A stretch of DNA of 64,000 bases, from positions 982,016 through 1,046,015 of the forward strand of contig OX393563.1 of assembly GCA_947652115.1 (NCBI GenBank), given 5' to 3'. Below, one piece after another: positions 11,201-22,900 of the stretch. Within the stretch, counting starts at the first letter, position 1, and each line of letters opens with the position of its first letter. A program made the position numbers and the translations under genes. Below the pieces are notes generated by a model, which saw only the letters and a list, made by a program, of their open reading frames with translations, searched no databases and was not told where the DNA came from. The stretch comes from Blastomussa wellsi (Eukaryota > Cnidaria > Anthozoa > Scleractinia > Plerogyridae).

Positions 11201-13149
11201 TAATCCAAGGCTTTTCAATTTCTAAACTGCGGCATGTGAATATGAAAGATGTCCACACAAGTTAAGCCAAGTTACGAAGCGATACAAGGGGAAGGCCATT
11301 TATATTTGATATTTGCACGCAAAAGCAGCTGTGTCCACGTAACCGACGAGAAGATGACCGGAAGTTATAAATTCGGATGTTCCACAGTTGCACAATATAC
11401 TGATGGATCATTACGGGTAAATGATTACAAAATTCAAATTTTCAGATGTTCAGCTTCAGTTAAATCAGTGACTGGCAAATAGTAACCGGCGTAAGTTGTC
11501 GATTCTTATTCAATGTAACAATCAAAAAAACGAAATAATTTGAGTGTTAGCTGTTCAGTTCTCTTGCCACATGCTGTCTTCATTTGGAATTCTCGAGACT
11601 GCATTTCGATAATGGATAGCCGGCTGCATTTGCATTCCAATGCAAACAATTACTATGATGAACATATCTTCGTAACGTCAAACTGTAAAAATCTTGATCC
11701 AAAAAAAGAGTGAAAAGAAGAGTAAATAATTCATTAAGGTGTCTCAAGATGAATGCATTTAAATAAACCGTTGAAGCAATTCCCAACGGAATCTGATTGA
11801 TACCGTGATTCTAGCCTGAAATCTGATAGATCATTATGGAACTCAATACAAAGCCACTTTTCTTTTTTTCTACAATTCCTCGAGTTATTAAATAACACAC
11901 AACAAAACTTTTAAAGCTTCAAAATCAGGAACATCTAGCTAAACGTTTGGTGCATAAACGAGGGAGAATTCATTCTCGGAATTGAGCGGAACTGAATTAA
12001 CGCTCTGTAAGCACGCTTGCAGCTCATCGCAGAGCATAACGGAATCAGCCCCACGTTCAGAACCTCATTCAGTTACCATACTTTGCTTAATAGAGATACT
12101 TACTCAATGGAGTAGTTGTGTGCGAAAATGCAGGAACTCAGCGAACCACGAGGAGGAACTGAAAAACTTGCTGGATCTAAATCAGGAGTATTGTGTCACG
12201 TCATTTAAATACCTTGCCGGACGCGCGGAAATCCATGAGGGCCTGGGACGTTATTTCGCCGACTTTACCACCAGGTAGCGAGAGAAATCATGGAATCATT
12301 GGACTGGAGGGGGGGGGGGGGGGGTGCGATGAATTTGAAGCCGCGCTATAAGAAATATAGATGTCTTCCACTTTTCAAAGACCAGTATTGCTAACAAAAT
12401 CAGCTCGTTCCTTTTAGTGTCATCCAACCGCTGATCCAAATTTTCTCCTTTTTCAAAAAAAGTTATGAGGAAGGTAATTTGACCCAGTCACACATATTTT
12501 CACTTTTGATCTGGCATAACATTGTTTTTCCCATACATAAAAAAACATGCAACTCTCCCATAAAAGATGCTTTCTGCCCATGTGGGAGAAAAACATGTAA
12601 ACACAAACTTTTTACTCGCTGTTGCCCCCTGCCTATTTTTTTTTTTTGGGGGGGGGGGGGGGGCCTTTTTCTTTTCCGATCGATCGACTCAAAATCATCG
12701 ACTATAAACGAAATAAAAGGGGCCCGGAATGACCTAAACATTCTTTGTTTCGTTTTTTGGTATTTTTTACTTATAAAAATATCGCTTTATTAATTTAGTC
12801 GACATCCTTAAGCGGCGCTTGCCAGTAATATATGTCACTTGATTGCATCCATGTCTATATCAGTGCTGTTTTAGCTCCTCATTAACATCATTTGTTGAAA
12901 ATTAATGGGCGCTTAAATAAGAAAATAGCATGCGTAAACTGATTTTAGGTGGTTACCCTGCTAACTGGAATAAGTAGGATATAACACGTTTTCTTTTATA
13001 CTGAACGTGGCATGTGTGCACCCCCCCCCCCCCATCCCAGTGCCGCGATCGTCCGTCTGCAGTGTACGAGGCAAGTGTAGTCTGAAATGCATCGGTTTGC
13101 TTCATGGAAATGTGCGCCAGACTCTGGATCGAGCAGTCCTAGGAGAACT

Positions 13150-13385
13150 GGCCTATAGGTACTGCTTTGTGTTCATGGACAAGGCACCTTACTCTCGTAG
13201 GGCCTCTCTACTCCCAAGTGTATAAATGGGTACCGCTGAATTTCATGCGGGGGGGGGGGGGGGTGGAAGGCAGCCCTGCAATGGACTAGCATCCCGTCCA
13301 GGGAGAGTACAAATTGTCCTGGGCGATTTATACTAAGAAAACTGGGAAAAGCTTCGGCCTGATGGGCCACTAGAGTACTTCAAGC
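13150..13385 (+). repeat. SINE-like dispersed repeat
   Basis: The motifs CTCCCAAGTGTATAAATGGG, GCCCTGCAATGGACTAGCAT and CCCGTCCAGGGAGAGTAC occur in order, a pattern I know from abundant short interspersed repeats of aquatic invertebrates. A G-run interrupts it at 13251. A related piece is at 27890-28060 (CATTTATACACCTGGGTG on the other orientation). Confidence 0.5.
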
Positions 13386-14609
13386 TTGCATGCGGTCTAA
13401 CATAAGTTGTGTTTATTTTAAGACATCCGTTTTTACTGAATCAGGCAAACTTCTAAATTCTTTCATAATCCGATTCAGGCTTTCTAGGTTTAAACCATCC
13501 TCGTTTCTTTTGGTTAATTACTCTTTTTTCTAAATCGATCGCTATATTTTGTTGTTTTAGTTTTAAATTTTTGTACGTTGCAACTCTGGAAAATGTACAT
13601 ACCTTCATAAGCGGCGCTTGGCTGTGCTGAGGATGAAAGTGAAGTTACAGGGCCAAAATGAAAAAATATATATTCAATCAACAACAGAGCAACATATGAT
13701 AGCTGTCAGCTTCAGGAACTGAATCAAATAAGGAACAGGAAGTCACTTTTCCAAGAGCTGATGTACCCGTTTAAACAACTTCTGCCATGTTTAAAACTGA
13801 GCAATGTTCATATTAGAATACTACTGTAAACCAGTCTTACGTAGTCTTAGCTTGCATATGAGTTTTATCTTCCTGAAATTAGAAATCAATGAAAACAGAA
13901 GTTTCCCAGAACTCTCAGTATCCAGCAAAGGCATGAGGAACTGACCGCTCATTTAATTTTCTCAGAAGGCAAGGTTACTGACCTTCCTTTTTTCCTTGAA
14001 ATTTAAGAAGGGAACATTCACTGTGGAGGATAGGATAAAAAAACTGAAATTTATCGCAAGATAACTATAATGAAGGGGTTAATCGCGACGAAACACTTGA
14101 AATACAGACTTTTAAGACTGCATTTCAAAGTCTGTATTTCAAATCTGTATTATATTACCAGACATTCGATGAACTGGATTAAACAAATATAGAGACAATA
14201 CGCGCAAAATAGTTTCTGAAAAGGTCTTTTTTAAGAAACTTTGTCACGCACTCTCCTTGCGTCACTCTCGGGAAACTCATGTAACTCAACCGAATTTCTT
14301 TTCCGAGGCTTATAGAAATAGTAGCATTACTCCCAAAGCAGTCTGTCTTCAGAAAAGGATGGCTACGAGTACTTTCCACTGAAGCAGTTTAGCGGCCCGG
14401 AAGGGAGATACAATCCGGTGTATTGCCGCAGTTCAGTTTCAAAAGCAACGACCGCTCGAAAGTGGCGATATCTATATTTTCACCATTGTCTTAGCAAATC
14501 CCTTAAGTAACTTCTTTGAAAGTAAAAAAACAACGATATTATTTGGAAAGATGGAATACCGAAGAGTTTAGTTGATTATACTGACTTGAAGCTGAATCAG
14601 GTTGAAAAC

Positions 14610-14642
14610 TTGACATCACACGACGTTAGCCCTTCGTCGGAG
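14610..14642 (-). repeat. Fragment of Penelope/hammerhead-type repeat
   Basis: ACGTTAGCCCTTCGTCGGAG is the reverse complement of the core CTCCGACGAAGGGCTAACG seen at 16123-16141. Only this short core is kept here. Confidence 0.5.
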
Positions 14643-15479
14643 AAAAAATTGTTTCTAAAATAATTTTAAAAGTTTGTTTACCAAACATTTGTATTAGATC
14701 AGAGTGAAACACTACGAGTGCACTCATTTGTCGATAGGTGTGTTTTAATTTAGATAAGAGCTAGTACGTAAATACGGTTGTGACGTTTTATATTACTATT
14801 AGCGCGTAGTTTTGAGCAAAATTTTATACTGAAACGCAACAGCTGAGAACTTTTTCGGTTTTTATATTGTTTATAACTGTCTCGAATTCTCCCAACCCCC
14901 TCGTGTTTAGATGAAGCTATATGGACAGGTAAAAAGTCCTCTATACTGATTAAATATATTGTTGCGGGCGACAGGAGGATCCCGCAATCCTAATCTCAAC
15001 GTTGCCATCACAAACGCATGCGCTGCAGTTATGTTGTTAGCCTCTGACTCTATTTTTGCTCGATTCGAGCGTTCTTCCACTAAGAATGTATGGAATGCAA
15101 AGAATGCACATTACGCGTATTTTGGACTTGATGTTGCAACATATGTAATTCCTGTTGCTTTTTCTCTTGGTGCAATATAATCCACGCTATTCGGGAGAGT
15201 TAGTCCCTGGATTTTACGTATTGTTATTGCCCATGGAAAGCTTTAATGGTAATTGGATGCAAAAAAAGCAAGAACGAATGAATGAATGACTGCTTTGAGT
15301 CATGACGTCTACAAGCAGGGGGTTCAATATATTGAAAGAACCATACCCCTTACGCGGCCCACGCGTGCCCTGTGCTATTACATAACGATCGTTGTTGCAA
15401 AATAGTGCTATATACACGTGACTTTGACATGTTATTCTGTCAAATTAATTATTACTCTTATTGACCAGGAAACGTAACA

Positions 15480-15545
15480 ATTCTATCCGCATTAAATGAA
15501 TGAATGAATGACTCTTTATTTCAACAGGGTGTACGTATAATTACA
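15480..15545 (-). repeat. LINE 3' tail fragment
   Basis: AATGAATGAATGACTCTTTATTTCAACAGGGT reads on the minus strand as a sequence ending in AATAAAGAGTCATTCATTCATT, a tetranucleotide tail typical of L2/CR1-like LINE 3' ends. No reverse-transcriptase frame precedes it. Confidence 0.5.
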
Positions 15546-16099
15546 GTCAAGACTCATTAATGGCCCTATGAAACTAACTTGCCACATTCTTGTTAAAGAC
15601 ATTTAAAATCGTAAAATAACGAAATACTAAGGTATCTCTTTATTCCTTTCTCCCCTCCCCACGCTGGGGAAATAATTAATTAGTGGACTGCATTCCCGCG
15701 CTGGTTTACTGGTGAAACACAGGGCGTCTCACAGCCAATCAGATTCAAGAATTTTGTTCTAGTAAGTGATTGTGTGTTCTCAGTCAAATCTAGGTAATTA
15801 GTCCCCACTAGGTTTTGAAGCTATTATCGTCCCTGCGGGCCGCGTACATAGATCGAGCGCGTCAACCTGAAATCTTGAGTCATTCCGCCTCAAGCGAGTA
15901 GCGAGAGTGTAACGTTTGTCCAATCTGGTCGTCCTTTCTAATGTTTAAATGGATAATTGTTGGGATAAATTTATACCCTGATGATTTTGTTTACAACGTG
16001 AAACAAACCGTTTTCCAAGTGTTCCACTCTTGACAGTGTTTTCACGTTACCAGGCACCAGCCAATAGCGAAGCTCCATCTTTCTGTATATAAAAACACA

Positions 16100-16229
16100 C
16101 GACCCACAATTCCTTGATTCGCTCCGACGAAGGGCTAACGCTCGAAACGTCAGCTCTTGAATCTCTTTACGGTGGCCAATTCACATTATCAACCTAGTTG
16201 ATGAAACAAAATTATATTGTTATACTTCA

Positions 16230-16262
<33 letters not shown>

Positions 16263-16280
16263 TGCCCCCTCCAGTTTTGA
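16100..16280 (+). repeat. Penelope-like element terminus with hammerhead-like motif
   Basis: The block runs from GATTCGCTCCGACGAAGGGC (16117) through CTCGAAACGTCAGCTC to GCCCCCTCCAGTTTTG. The same sequence, reverse-complemented, is at 60765-60912. The core CCGACGA, a GGGC-TAAC-GCTC hairpin, then GAAACGTC resembles a hammerhead ribozyme, with GATTC/GAATC and GCT/AGC able to form stem I. Hammerheads are known in Penelope-like retroelements. The usual CUGANGA has C in place of U at its second base, so activity is doubtful. Confidence 0.5.
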
Positions 16281-17169
16281 TTAATTCGGCGATGCGGTTA
16301 CAAATGAAAACGCGTCTGTGTAAACGGTGCCTTAGCTTTGTTTCAGGTGTGACAAGTCGTGTAGCAAGTGAACGAAAGCACGCCGAATCGTGCGAGTGCG
16401 GCAAATTCGTTGCCATGTTAGCTTGCCAGGCTCACAACTATTACGTGAAAAGGCTAAATAGAAGTGTTTGAGTGGAAAAAGAAAAGGATAGAAAACTGGG
16501 AAAAGCCCGGTGCCCGTCTGCTCTCTCGTCCCATCATTTTGCACGCGTAATTTCCAGTGTGATCCGTGATTAAAAACAGTGTTTTCAAGTGGTTGTTGCT
16601 GTCGTAAATGAAATGTTGAGCCACAACCATAACGAGAGCAAGAACCAAGTTTCCGTCTGTTTTGTCTAGCTTTATTTTCTTGAAATATCTGTCTTCTGTA
16701 TAATTCTACCTATTTTTACAATAAAGTTAACACACGTCATCATTGGTGAATTGTAAAAACATTCTAGTAATAAAGAAACGAAATGAAAACTGGGAAACCG
16801 CAATAAACAAAAATATATTATTAAGTTAAACTATAACGGAAATTTTCGTTTAAAATTTTTTTAACATAACATGAAACATCCAGTTTGGCTAATTTTCATC
16901 ATTCTATATCCCACATATAAAAGGTTTACTAAGAGCCTATTAAAAAAACATTAACACGATGGCACTCCTTGCATTTTGAACATAGTGTTAGTTTGACTGC
17001 TCTGGAATTGATTATTACTTCGCACGTCTTGTTAGGCCAGAAGGACAGAAGGCCAGTCTTGTCTCTTTTCTCCTGAGTAAAATTAATTCAAGTTTTCCGA
17101 AGAATCTTCGTCAACAATGTTAGTAATTAAGGATAAGTAAAGCTCGCTTAGAACTGAACCAAATCCTTG

Positions 17170-19906
17170 TTATTCATATTCACTGACGGAACGCTGTTTT
17201 GGTGACTCTACGTTTTCTAAACTTGCTCTTTTCTCCAAGTCGTAGGAACCCCTTCGATTTGTAAAACGCAACTGAAATGGGCTTATTTTCTTTTCAACTC
17301 TCCCCTCGCTTTGTTCTCCGGCCACAGCCTTTACCCCGATAACCTGCTTGGCCGGAGTTTTTCCATTGGCAGCTGGCGTTTCTTCGAAAACTTCTTCGTG
17401 ATCCTCAGCCACTACTTCTAATGGCTCACTTGACAACTCAAATGATTTCTTTCTCCGACCACGGAATCTAAAATGTTTTTGCTTAGACGTTTGAGCAACG
17501 GAACCGTCCGACGTTGTGTGAGCCACTTTTGGCTTTTCAAAAGCTTCTTTCTTGCTCTTAACAAGATTTCCATCGCTTCGGCTCTTGATTTGCAGGATGC
17601 TTCTTCTCTTGTCAGCCGGTTTAGATTTTGGTTTTGTAACAGCGGCATCCAATATCAGTTGTTTTCGATCTTCGAGTGAAAGCGAAACTACTTCTTTTCG
17701 ATTTAATCTTTCTTTGGATTGTTGCTTGCCAATACCCAACAACGTCATCTTTTTACTTTGTGGCTGCGGTTCTGTGATGCTTGGATTGACATCTTCTAAA
17801 ATATGCCCGTCGATCTCTTCGTGGCAACTCTTTTTATTGGTAGCTAACGGTACATCGCCATCATGGACAAGATCGCGAAGCTCGGAATCACTTGGAAACC
17901 ATTGCTTTATCGGTATATCGTTTTGTGTTTCTTTCTCTTTCGGTTTCCTCTCTATCTCGCTGATAATGCCGCCATTCGATTGTACTCCATTTTCACCGTA
18001 TTGAGACTGAATTTGTTTTGATAACTTTTTAATTTCTTCATTCGCTCTATCTATCTTTTCCATAAGTGTTCCATCTTCTTGGTCTACAATTTCTAAGTTG
18101 GCATCTTCTTTAACAAACTCTTCTTCTATCTCGGTTTTGATCTTTCTCAACATATCACGAGAGCTGTTAGCTACATCTTCCTCTCGAAACACTTGGTCGC
18201 TTGATGTTTTTTCAGCGCAAGTTCCACTCTTAGCCAGACTGACAGAATTTTCTCTGTTACGAGCAGTGGGATTTTCCTCACGAGACAACTTTCGTGTTGA
18301 AGCGCCTATTTTAGTGGTGTTTTCACGTACAGGTTTGGACGGTTCTGTTCTGTTCTTCTTTGCTAAGGATGCACGCTTACTCGCTGTCCCAGAGCTCTGA
18401 CCTTTAGTCTTCATTCGAGTCTGATCCGCTATTCTTATTCGGGCCGGTTTCTTATCATCTTCACTGCTAGACGATCGAACAGATTTCTTTTTGAATTGAT
18501 TCCGCCCAGTGCCACTGGTACCATTTACTTGATGGTCTACGCTCTTTGATTTCGCTATTGGGGGCCGCGTTCTTGATCTCTCCAAGTCGACGCTTTTGAC
18601 TTTTAAAACAGGTCGTTTCTCCGTTCTTGCTGGGGGTTTTGCACCCGGATCGCGTTTGCTGTGTACCACTTCTTTTCGATTGGTGGTGTTTAGAACATGG
18701 GAGTTGATCGCTTCTTTTTGCCGCTGTGCACGGGTTTTAACAGAGCTTTCTCGTCGGTCTGTTGTGTTCTTCTGGGTTGTCTTTGAGAGGTTTTGTCGTG
18801 TAGTCGTATTTCCTTCTCGTGGTCTTCTATCATTGGTCAACTGAGCTACATCGACGCTTTTGGCTTTTGAAACTCTGTCACGATTTAGACGTCCATTAGC
18901 CATCGAACTCCGTTTGGAGGTTTGAAAATTGTCTAAACTCTTGGTTTTCCCTAGTTGCTGCGTTTTTCTTCCAGTGGAGAGAAGCGGAGATTTGAAACTA
19001 CTTTTGCGATTTTCAGTTTGACGACCATTGTAGGGCTTTTTGCACAGGATATTTTCCTTGGCACTCTCAGTAGAGGAATCACTGCTATTATCATGGATTA
19101 ACAAGTCCAGCGTTTCACAAAGAGCTTCCAGTTCCTCATCCTTGTGTTGATATTGAACCTTTCCTTTCATTTTACTATTTTGATGTTTTTTCTTTACCTC
19201 ATTCTCTGACTCTGACTCTCTCTCAGAATCCGTAGAACTGCCTAAGGTGTCTATAAGATTTCCCAGAACACATGATAATTGATCGGCTTCTTCTAACACT
19301 GCTTCTTGAGGTGAACGAACCTCCTGACGCTCTTGAGGAAGACTGATTAGTTCAGTCTGTTTTGGGAAATCGTCTTCATCTGATGAGCTGATGCTACCCC
19401 GTCGATGTTTCTCACCAGTTGATGCAGTTTTCAAGTTCAGGGGATTCTCCATAACAACATCACAGGATGCTTCCGGTTCCTTTACAGCTCTCTGAGAAAA
19501 TCTCTTTGTGAACGGCGAGAAAACTCGCGTCAATTCGCCCTGAGATTCTGTCGATGTGTTAAGTGCGTTTTCACTTACCGAACGGCGCAAGTGTCCGGGG
19601 GCCGTCTCCTTCACTTCTTCCAAATGCCGGGTGCGCGGTTTTCGAAATTCACTTCTCCCATCCTTAGGAGCAGAACCAGTCTTTCCATTTGTACCTCTTA
19701 AGATGTTGACCTCATCCATCGAAACTGCTCGTTGCAATAGCTTCGGGTTGTTATTAAATTTGTTTGTTTTGGATTTTGATGAGGCCAAAGCTTCCTTCAG
19801 CTCCATTATTCTCTCCGCCAGATCTGTTGAGCTCGCTCTACGCAGGTTTTGATGTTCTGCCTTTCGTTGGCTACTCTTTTCTTCCATACTTTTCTCTTCT
19901 GTTATA
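17170..19906 (-). CDS. MICAL: MICAL-PUB exon 15: long disordered tail with repeated Ser motifs
   Basis: The last exon joins at [13 protein letters not shown] and encodes residues 1293-2204, ending [11 protein letters not shown] and TAA at 17172-17170. It is rich in S, K, R, E and T with few hydrophobics. A short motif recurs at least eight times: RRASSTD, RAVSMDE, RRSVSEN, KTKSLDN, KAKSVDV, KVKSVDL, KSKSVDH, KRASLEN. All have a basic residue at -2 or -3 of Ser and an acidic or Asn residue just after, as in basophilic kinase and 14-3-3 type sites (inference). A short predicted helix, [16 protein letters not shown], lies mid-tail. There is no LIM domain and no clear bMERB domain. Confidence 0.5.
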
Positions 19907-22900
19907 CTGAAAAAGAAAATTGTAAAGATCAATAAATTGAAATGAATCCAGGAAATCCGCAACTACCGAGCACGTTGAAACATACCATGTCAACTGCAAA
20001 TAGAATTTAAATAATTTGCACTTCACGATAAGATGAAATGATCAATTATAACAAGAGCGTGGGACAAAGAAAAAAAAATGAGTGCTCAGTTGCTTTGTAC
20101 TCTTCCTTTGGAATTTACTTGAGTCAACCATTGAACTCGGTCAGTGAAATTAATGCTAATAAATTACATACTATGGGTGTTACATTGCTGTATTTCCTCT
20201 CCCCACTTCAAGTTTTATTTTGTGCATATTCCTGTAGACGTTCGTGCGTTTACGGGACTGTATTGCCTCAGAGAGACCTCAAGCCGGTACACAAAAACGA
20301 CTACAACATGTAAACTGAGCAATAACAACAGGTACTGGACTGAAACGCGCAGCAAAGGTTCATCTTGGCCATGAATAAATAACTACATCTCGAGCTCAGC
20401 CAACAATATACTTTTTAGGCTATACATCGCGTTGATGAAATAAATACAATGTGCACAACATACCTTAGGTATTTGTTAAGCAGCAGTAATGGTCCCTCGA
20501 TCTGTTTTGATAACGGAAAGATTACAAAGCTTCCAATCTGAAAGAGAGGCAGCCAAGATGTTTACTCCTTTCAGAAAAGGGGCATTGTCACACCATCTTA
20601 GCAACAATTTAAAAACATAAAACTTGTCTTCGCTCAAAGGAAAACCACAAATAACGGTTTAGTTTTGTTACCTACGACGACATTATTGCACGGAGACCAT
20701 TTACTGGCGTCTGTTGTTACGGATGGCGAGAATGGAAGTGGATTGAAAATGGAAAACATTTGCCATTTTTCTAAAATTCTCAAGACACCTCATGAAAAAA
20801 AATAGGAAACTAACTTTCATGGCTTGCTCCCCTGTTTAATTTTCATTTGATATCTTCTTCGCACTTCTGCAGGAGCATTTTTTGTACGAGTAAAGGTGTT
20901 AAGCAATGACGTTAGCACAGAATTCACCTGAACACTCTAAAATCACCGTGACAATGCCCCCTTAATATACATTTTTCGACGTCATAAGTACAAAAATATT
21001 GAGGAGTAGTTAATTTCTGATTGAGTGAGCCTACTTGCCAAGCATTGAGGGTGATTATCTCTCACCGGCATATTAAGCATCAATCAACTAAAAGTAAAGA
21101 CAGGCCCAAGGACACTGTACTGACCAGGCATAACCCGAACATTTCCATCCTCTTTTCCTCCACTAAACATTAGAGCAGGGAATAATTGCAAAAGTTTGAA
21201 AGATTTTCTCAGCTTGTTAAGTACGATCACCTCAGAAACAGTAAAATAACAATTCTGTTAACTTTAATGCTGTAGTTTTACCTCGGTCCACCCACATGAC
21301 GTCATGAATAGCTTAGCGTTCCTCAAAGTCCACACGTGTTTTCTGAACTTCACTCTTTCTTTGAAAATCCTGTAGTACTTTTCATCGTTCGGGTGTTTTT
21401 GAATTTGCCTGTAAACATATACATAATTACATACTTCGAAAAAGTTTGAGGATAAGATAAATTAGTTTCTCTCTCTCCTTCCTGTGCATTGGAGTGAGAG
21501 GATTACCCTGGGAGGTGGGAAGCTCTGGCAAAATGCTTCCAGTGTAAAAAGAGTTCAAACGAAGTGGGCAGTAGCTTTACATATCCGCTGTCTATCGATG
21601 TCTCAAGATGATTTTTTATCATTCTCTAAAAGGCCCTGGTCAACCACGCCTTTGATTTGTTTACGTTCGAGAGTCTCAGTATTTTAGGCAGATCGTGTCG
21701 AAAAGAAAGAGATCACAGAGAAACTTTCTTAAGGTAATTAAACACTTCCAGTAACATAATTTAAAGCAATGGAATAGGATTTCGCTTCACCTTACAAATA
21801 CCACATTTGCGATGGAATCGGGACCTTTAAAGGGGTTTGTCGCAGTGATAAAACGAAAACAACAAATTTGCCACATGTTGCCAGTCGTATAAGCGCCTAA
21901 ATTTGATTGACCTTATCCACAACAACAACAACAGCTTTATTTATCCCTTATTTAAATTAAAATAAATTACATAGTTACATTATCCACCGTTTAAAACATG
22001 CACATAAAAATCTCACTGAAAGACCCTCAATGGGACATATCACAGTGAACGCCACACATATTTACTTCTGGTAACAGAAATTAAAAAACTTTCTTACTTG
22101 AAGATAAAGATCATGTATTTAATAGATTCCTTGGCTCTCTGATCTGTCGTGCCGTTTAGCAGATTCGTCAGTTTTTCCTCCATCAGTTCAGACGGCAATA
22201 CAGATGATCGGCGTCTTCCTTGAGACGGCTTTGTTACGAGGGGCCGCTTCTCTGCCACCTGTAACAAACAAAAGATGCCACGTTACAAGTTTAGTCAATT
22301 CCAGATCGGGTTTCCTAGTCTTACTTGTCCAGAATTACGAAAAAACCAACTGTCCCTTTATGAAGTATGACTACGTTACAATACCTCTTATTTCAATGAC
22401 CAATCAGAAAACTCTTATTATTACATAAATAATAAAGGACTGCTGCCCACCCAATATAGATTGGATCATGTTTTTTTCGTGGGAGAAGGGATTATTTGGC
22501 ACCTTAGCTCCTTCTAAAAGAAATTTGACTATTCTACATTTTACAGAGCATTACCTCTTCGTTTTTGGTCGAAATACCGACAGTGTTCTTGTTAATTTCT
22601 TTGTTTTCCACGTTATTTTCTGTCCCAACAACGATCGCTGTCTTTTGCCAGATTGTTGACTGTTCACCTTCTGGGGAGGAAACTGTAACGTTTTCTGAAT
22701 GGCCATCCAAAGAGTCCTTTATCAAACCAAAACAAGAATAAATGTGACCTTTCTATTCCGCCAACGGTGAAAAAATGGGGCTACATCTGCCAATTACAAA
22801 GTAATATACAGTCTTAAGAGACCTACAACGACTGCCTGCTGACAGGGAGAGGCAAACGCGGTAAGTCCAATGGCGCTTTAGAATATTAGCTATAAAATCA

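Larger units (their letters stand above)
7470..16100. other. Long stretch with no recognised gene
   Basis: I found no exon with family signature or a convincing splice-bounded frame. ORFs at 8485-8764, 11249-11482, 11982-12278 and 14959-15180 are short and composition-driven. Homopolymer G or C runs occur at about 12310-12325, 12649-12663, 13021-13033 and 13251-13263. Repeats inside are listed separately. An upstream part of the 5646-6485 gene, or its promoter, could lie here unseen. Confidence 0.5.

Noticed and set aside
11982..12278. 98-codon plus ORF
   Set aside because: No family signature, no convincing splice sites, and bounded by a G-run region; could not be supported.
16189..16648. 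ORFs on both strands around the Penelope-type repeat
   Set aside because: No reverse-transcriptase or GIY-YIG motifs; they overlap repeat sequence and lack splice support.
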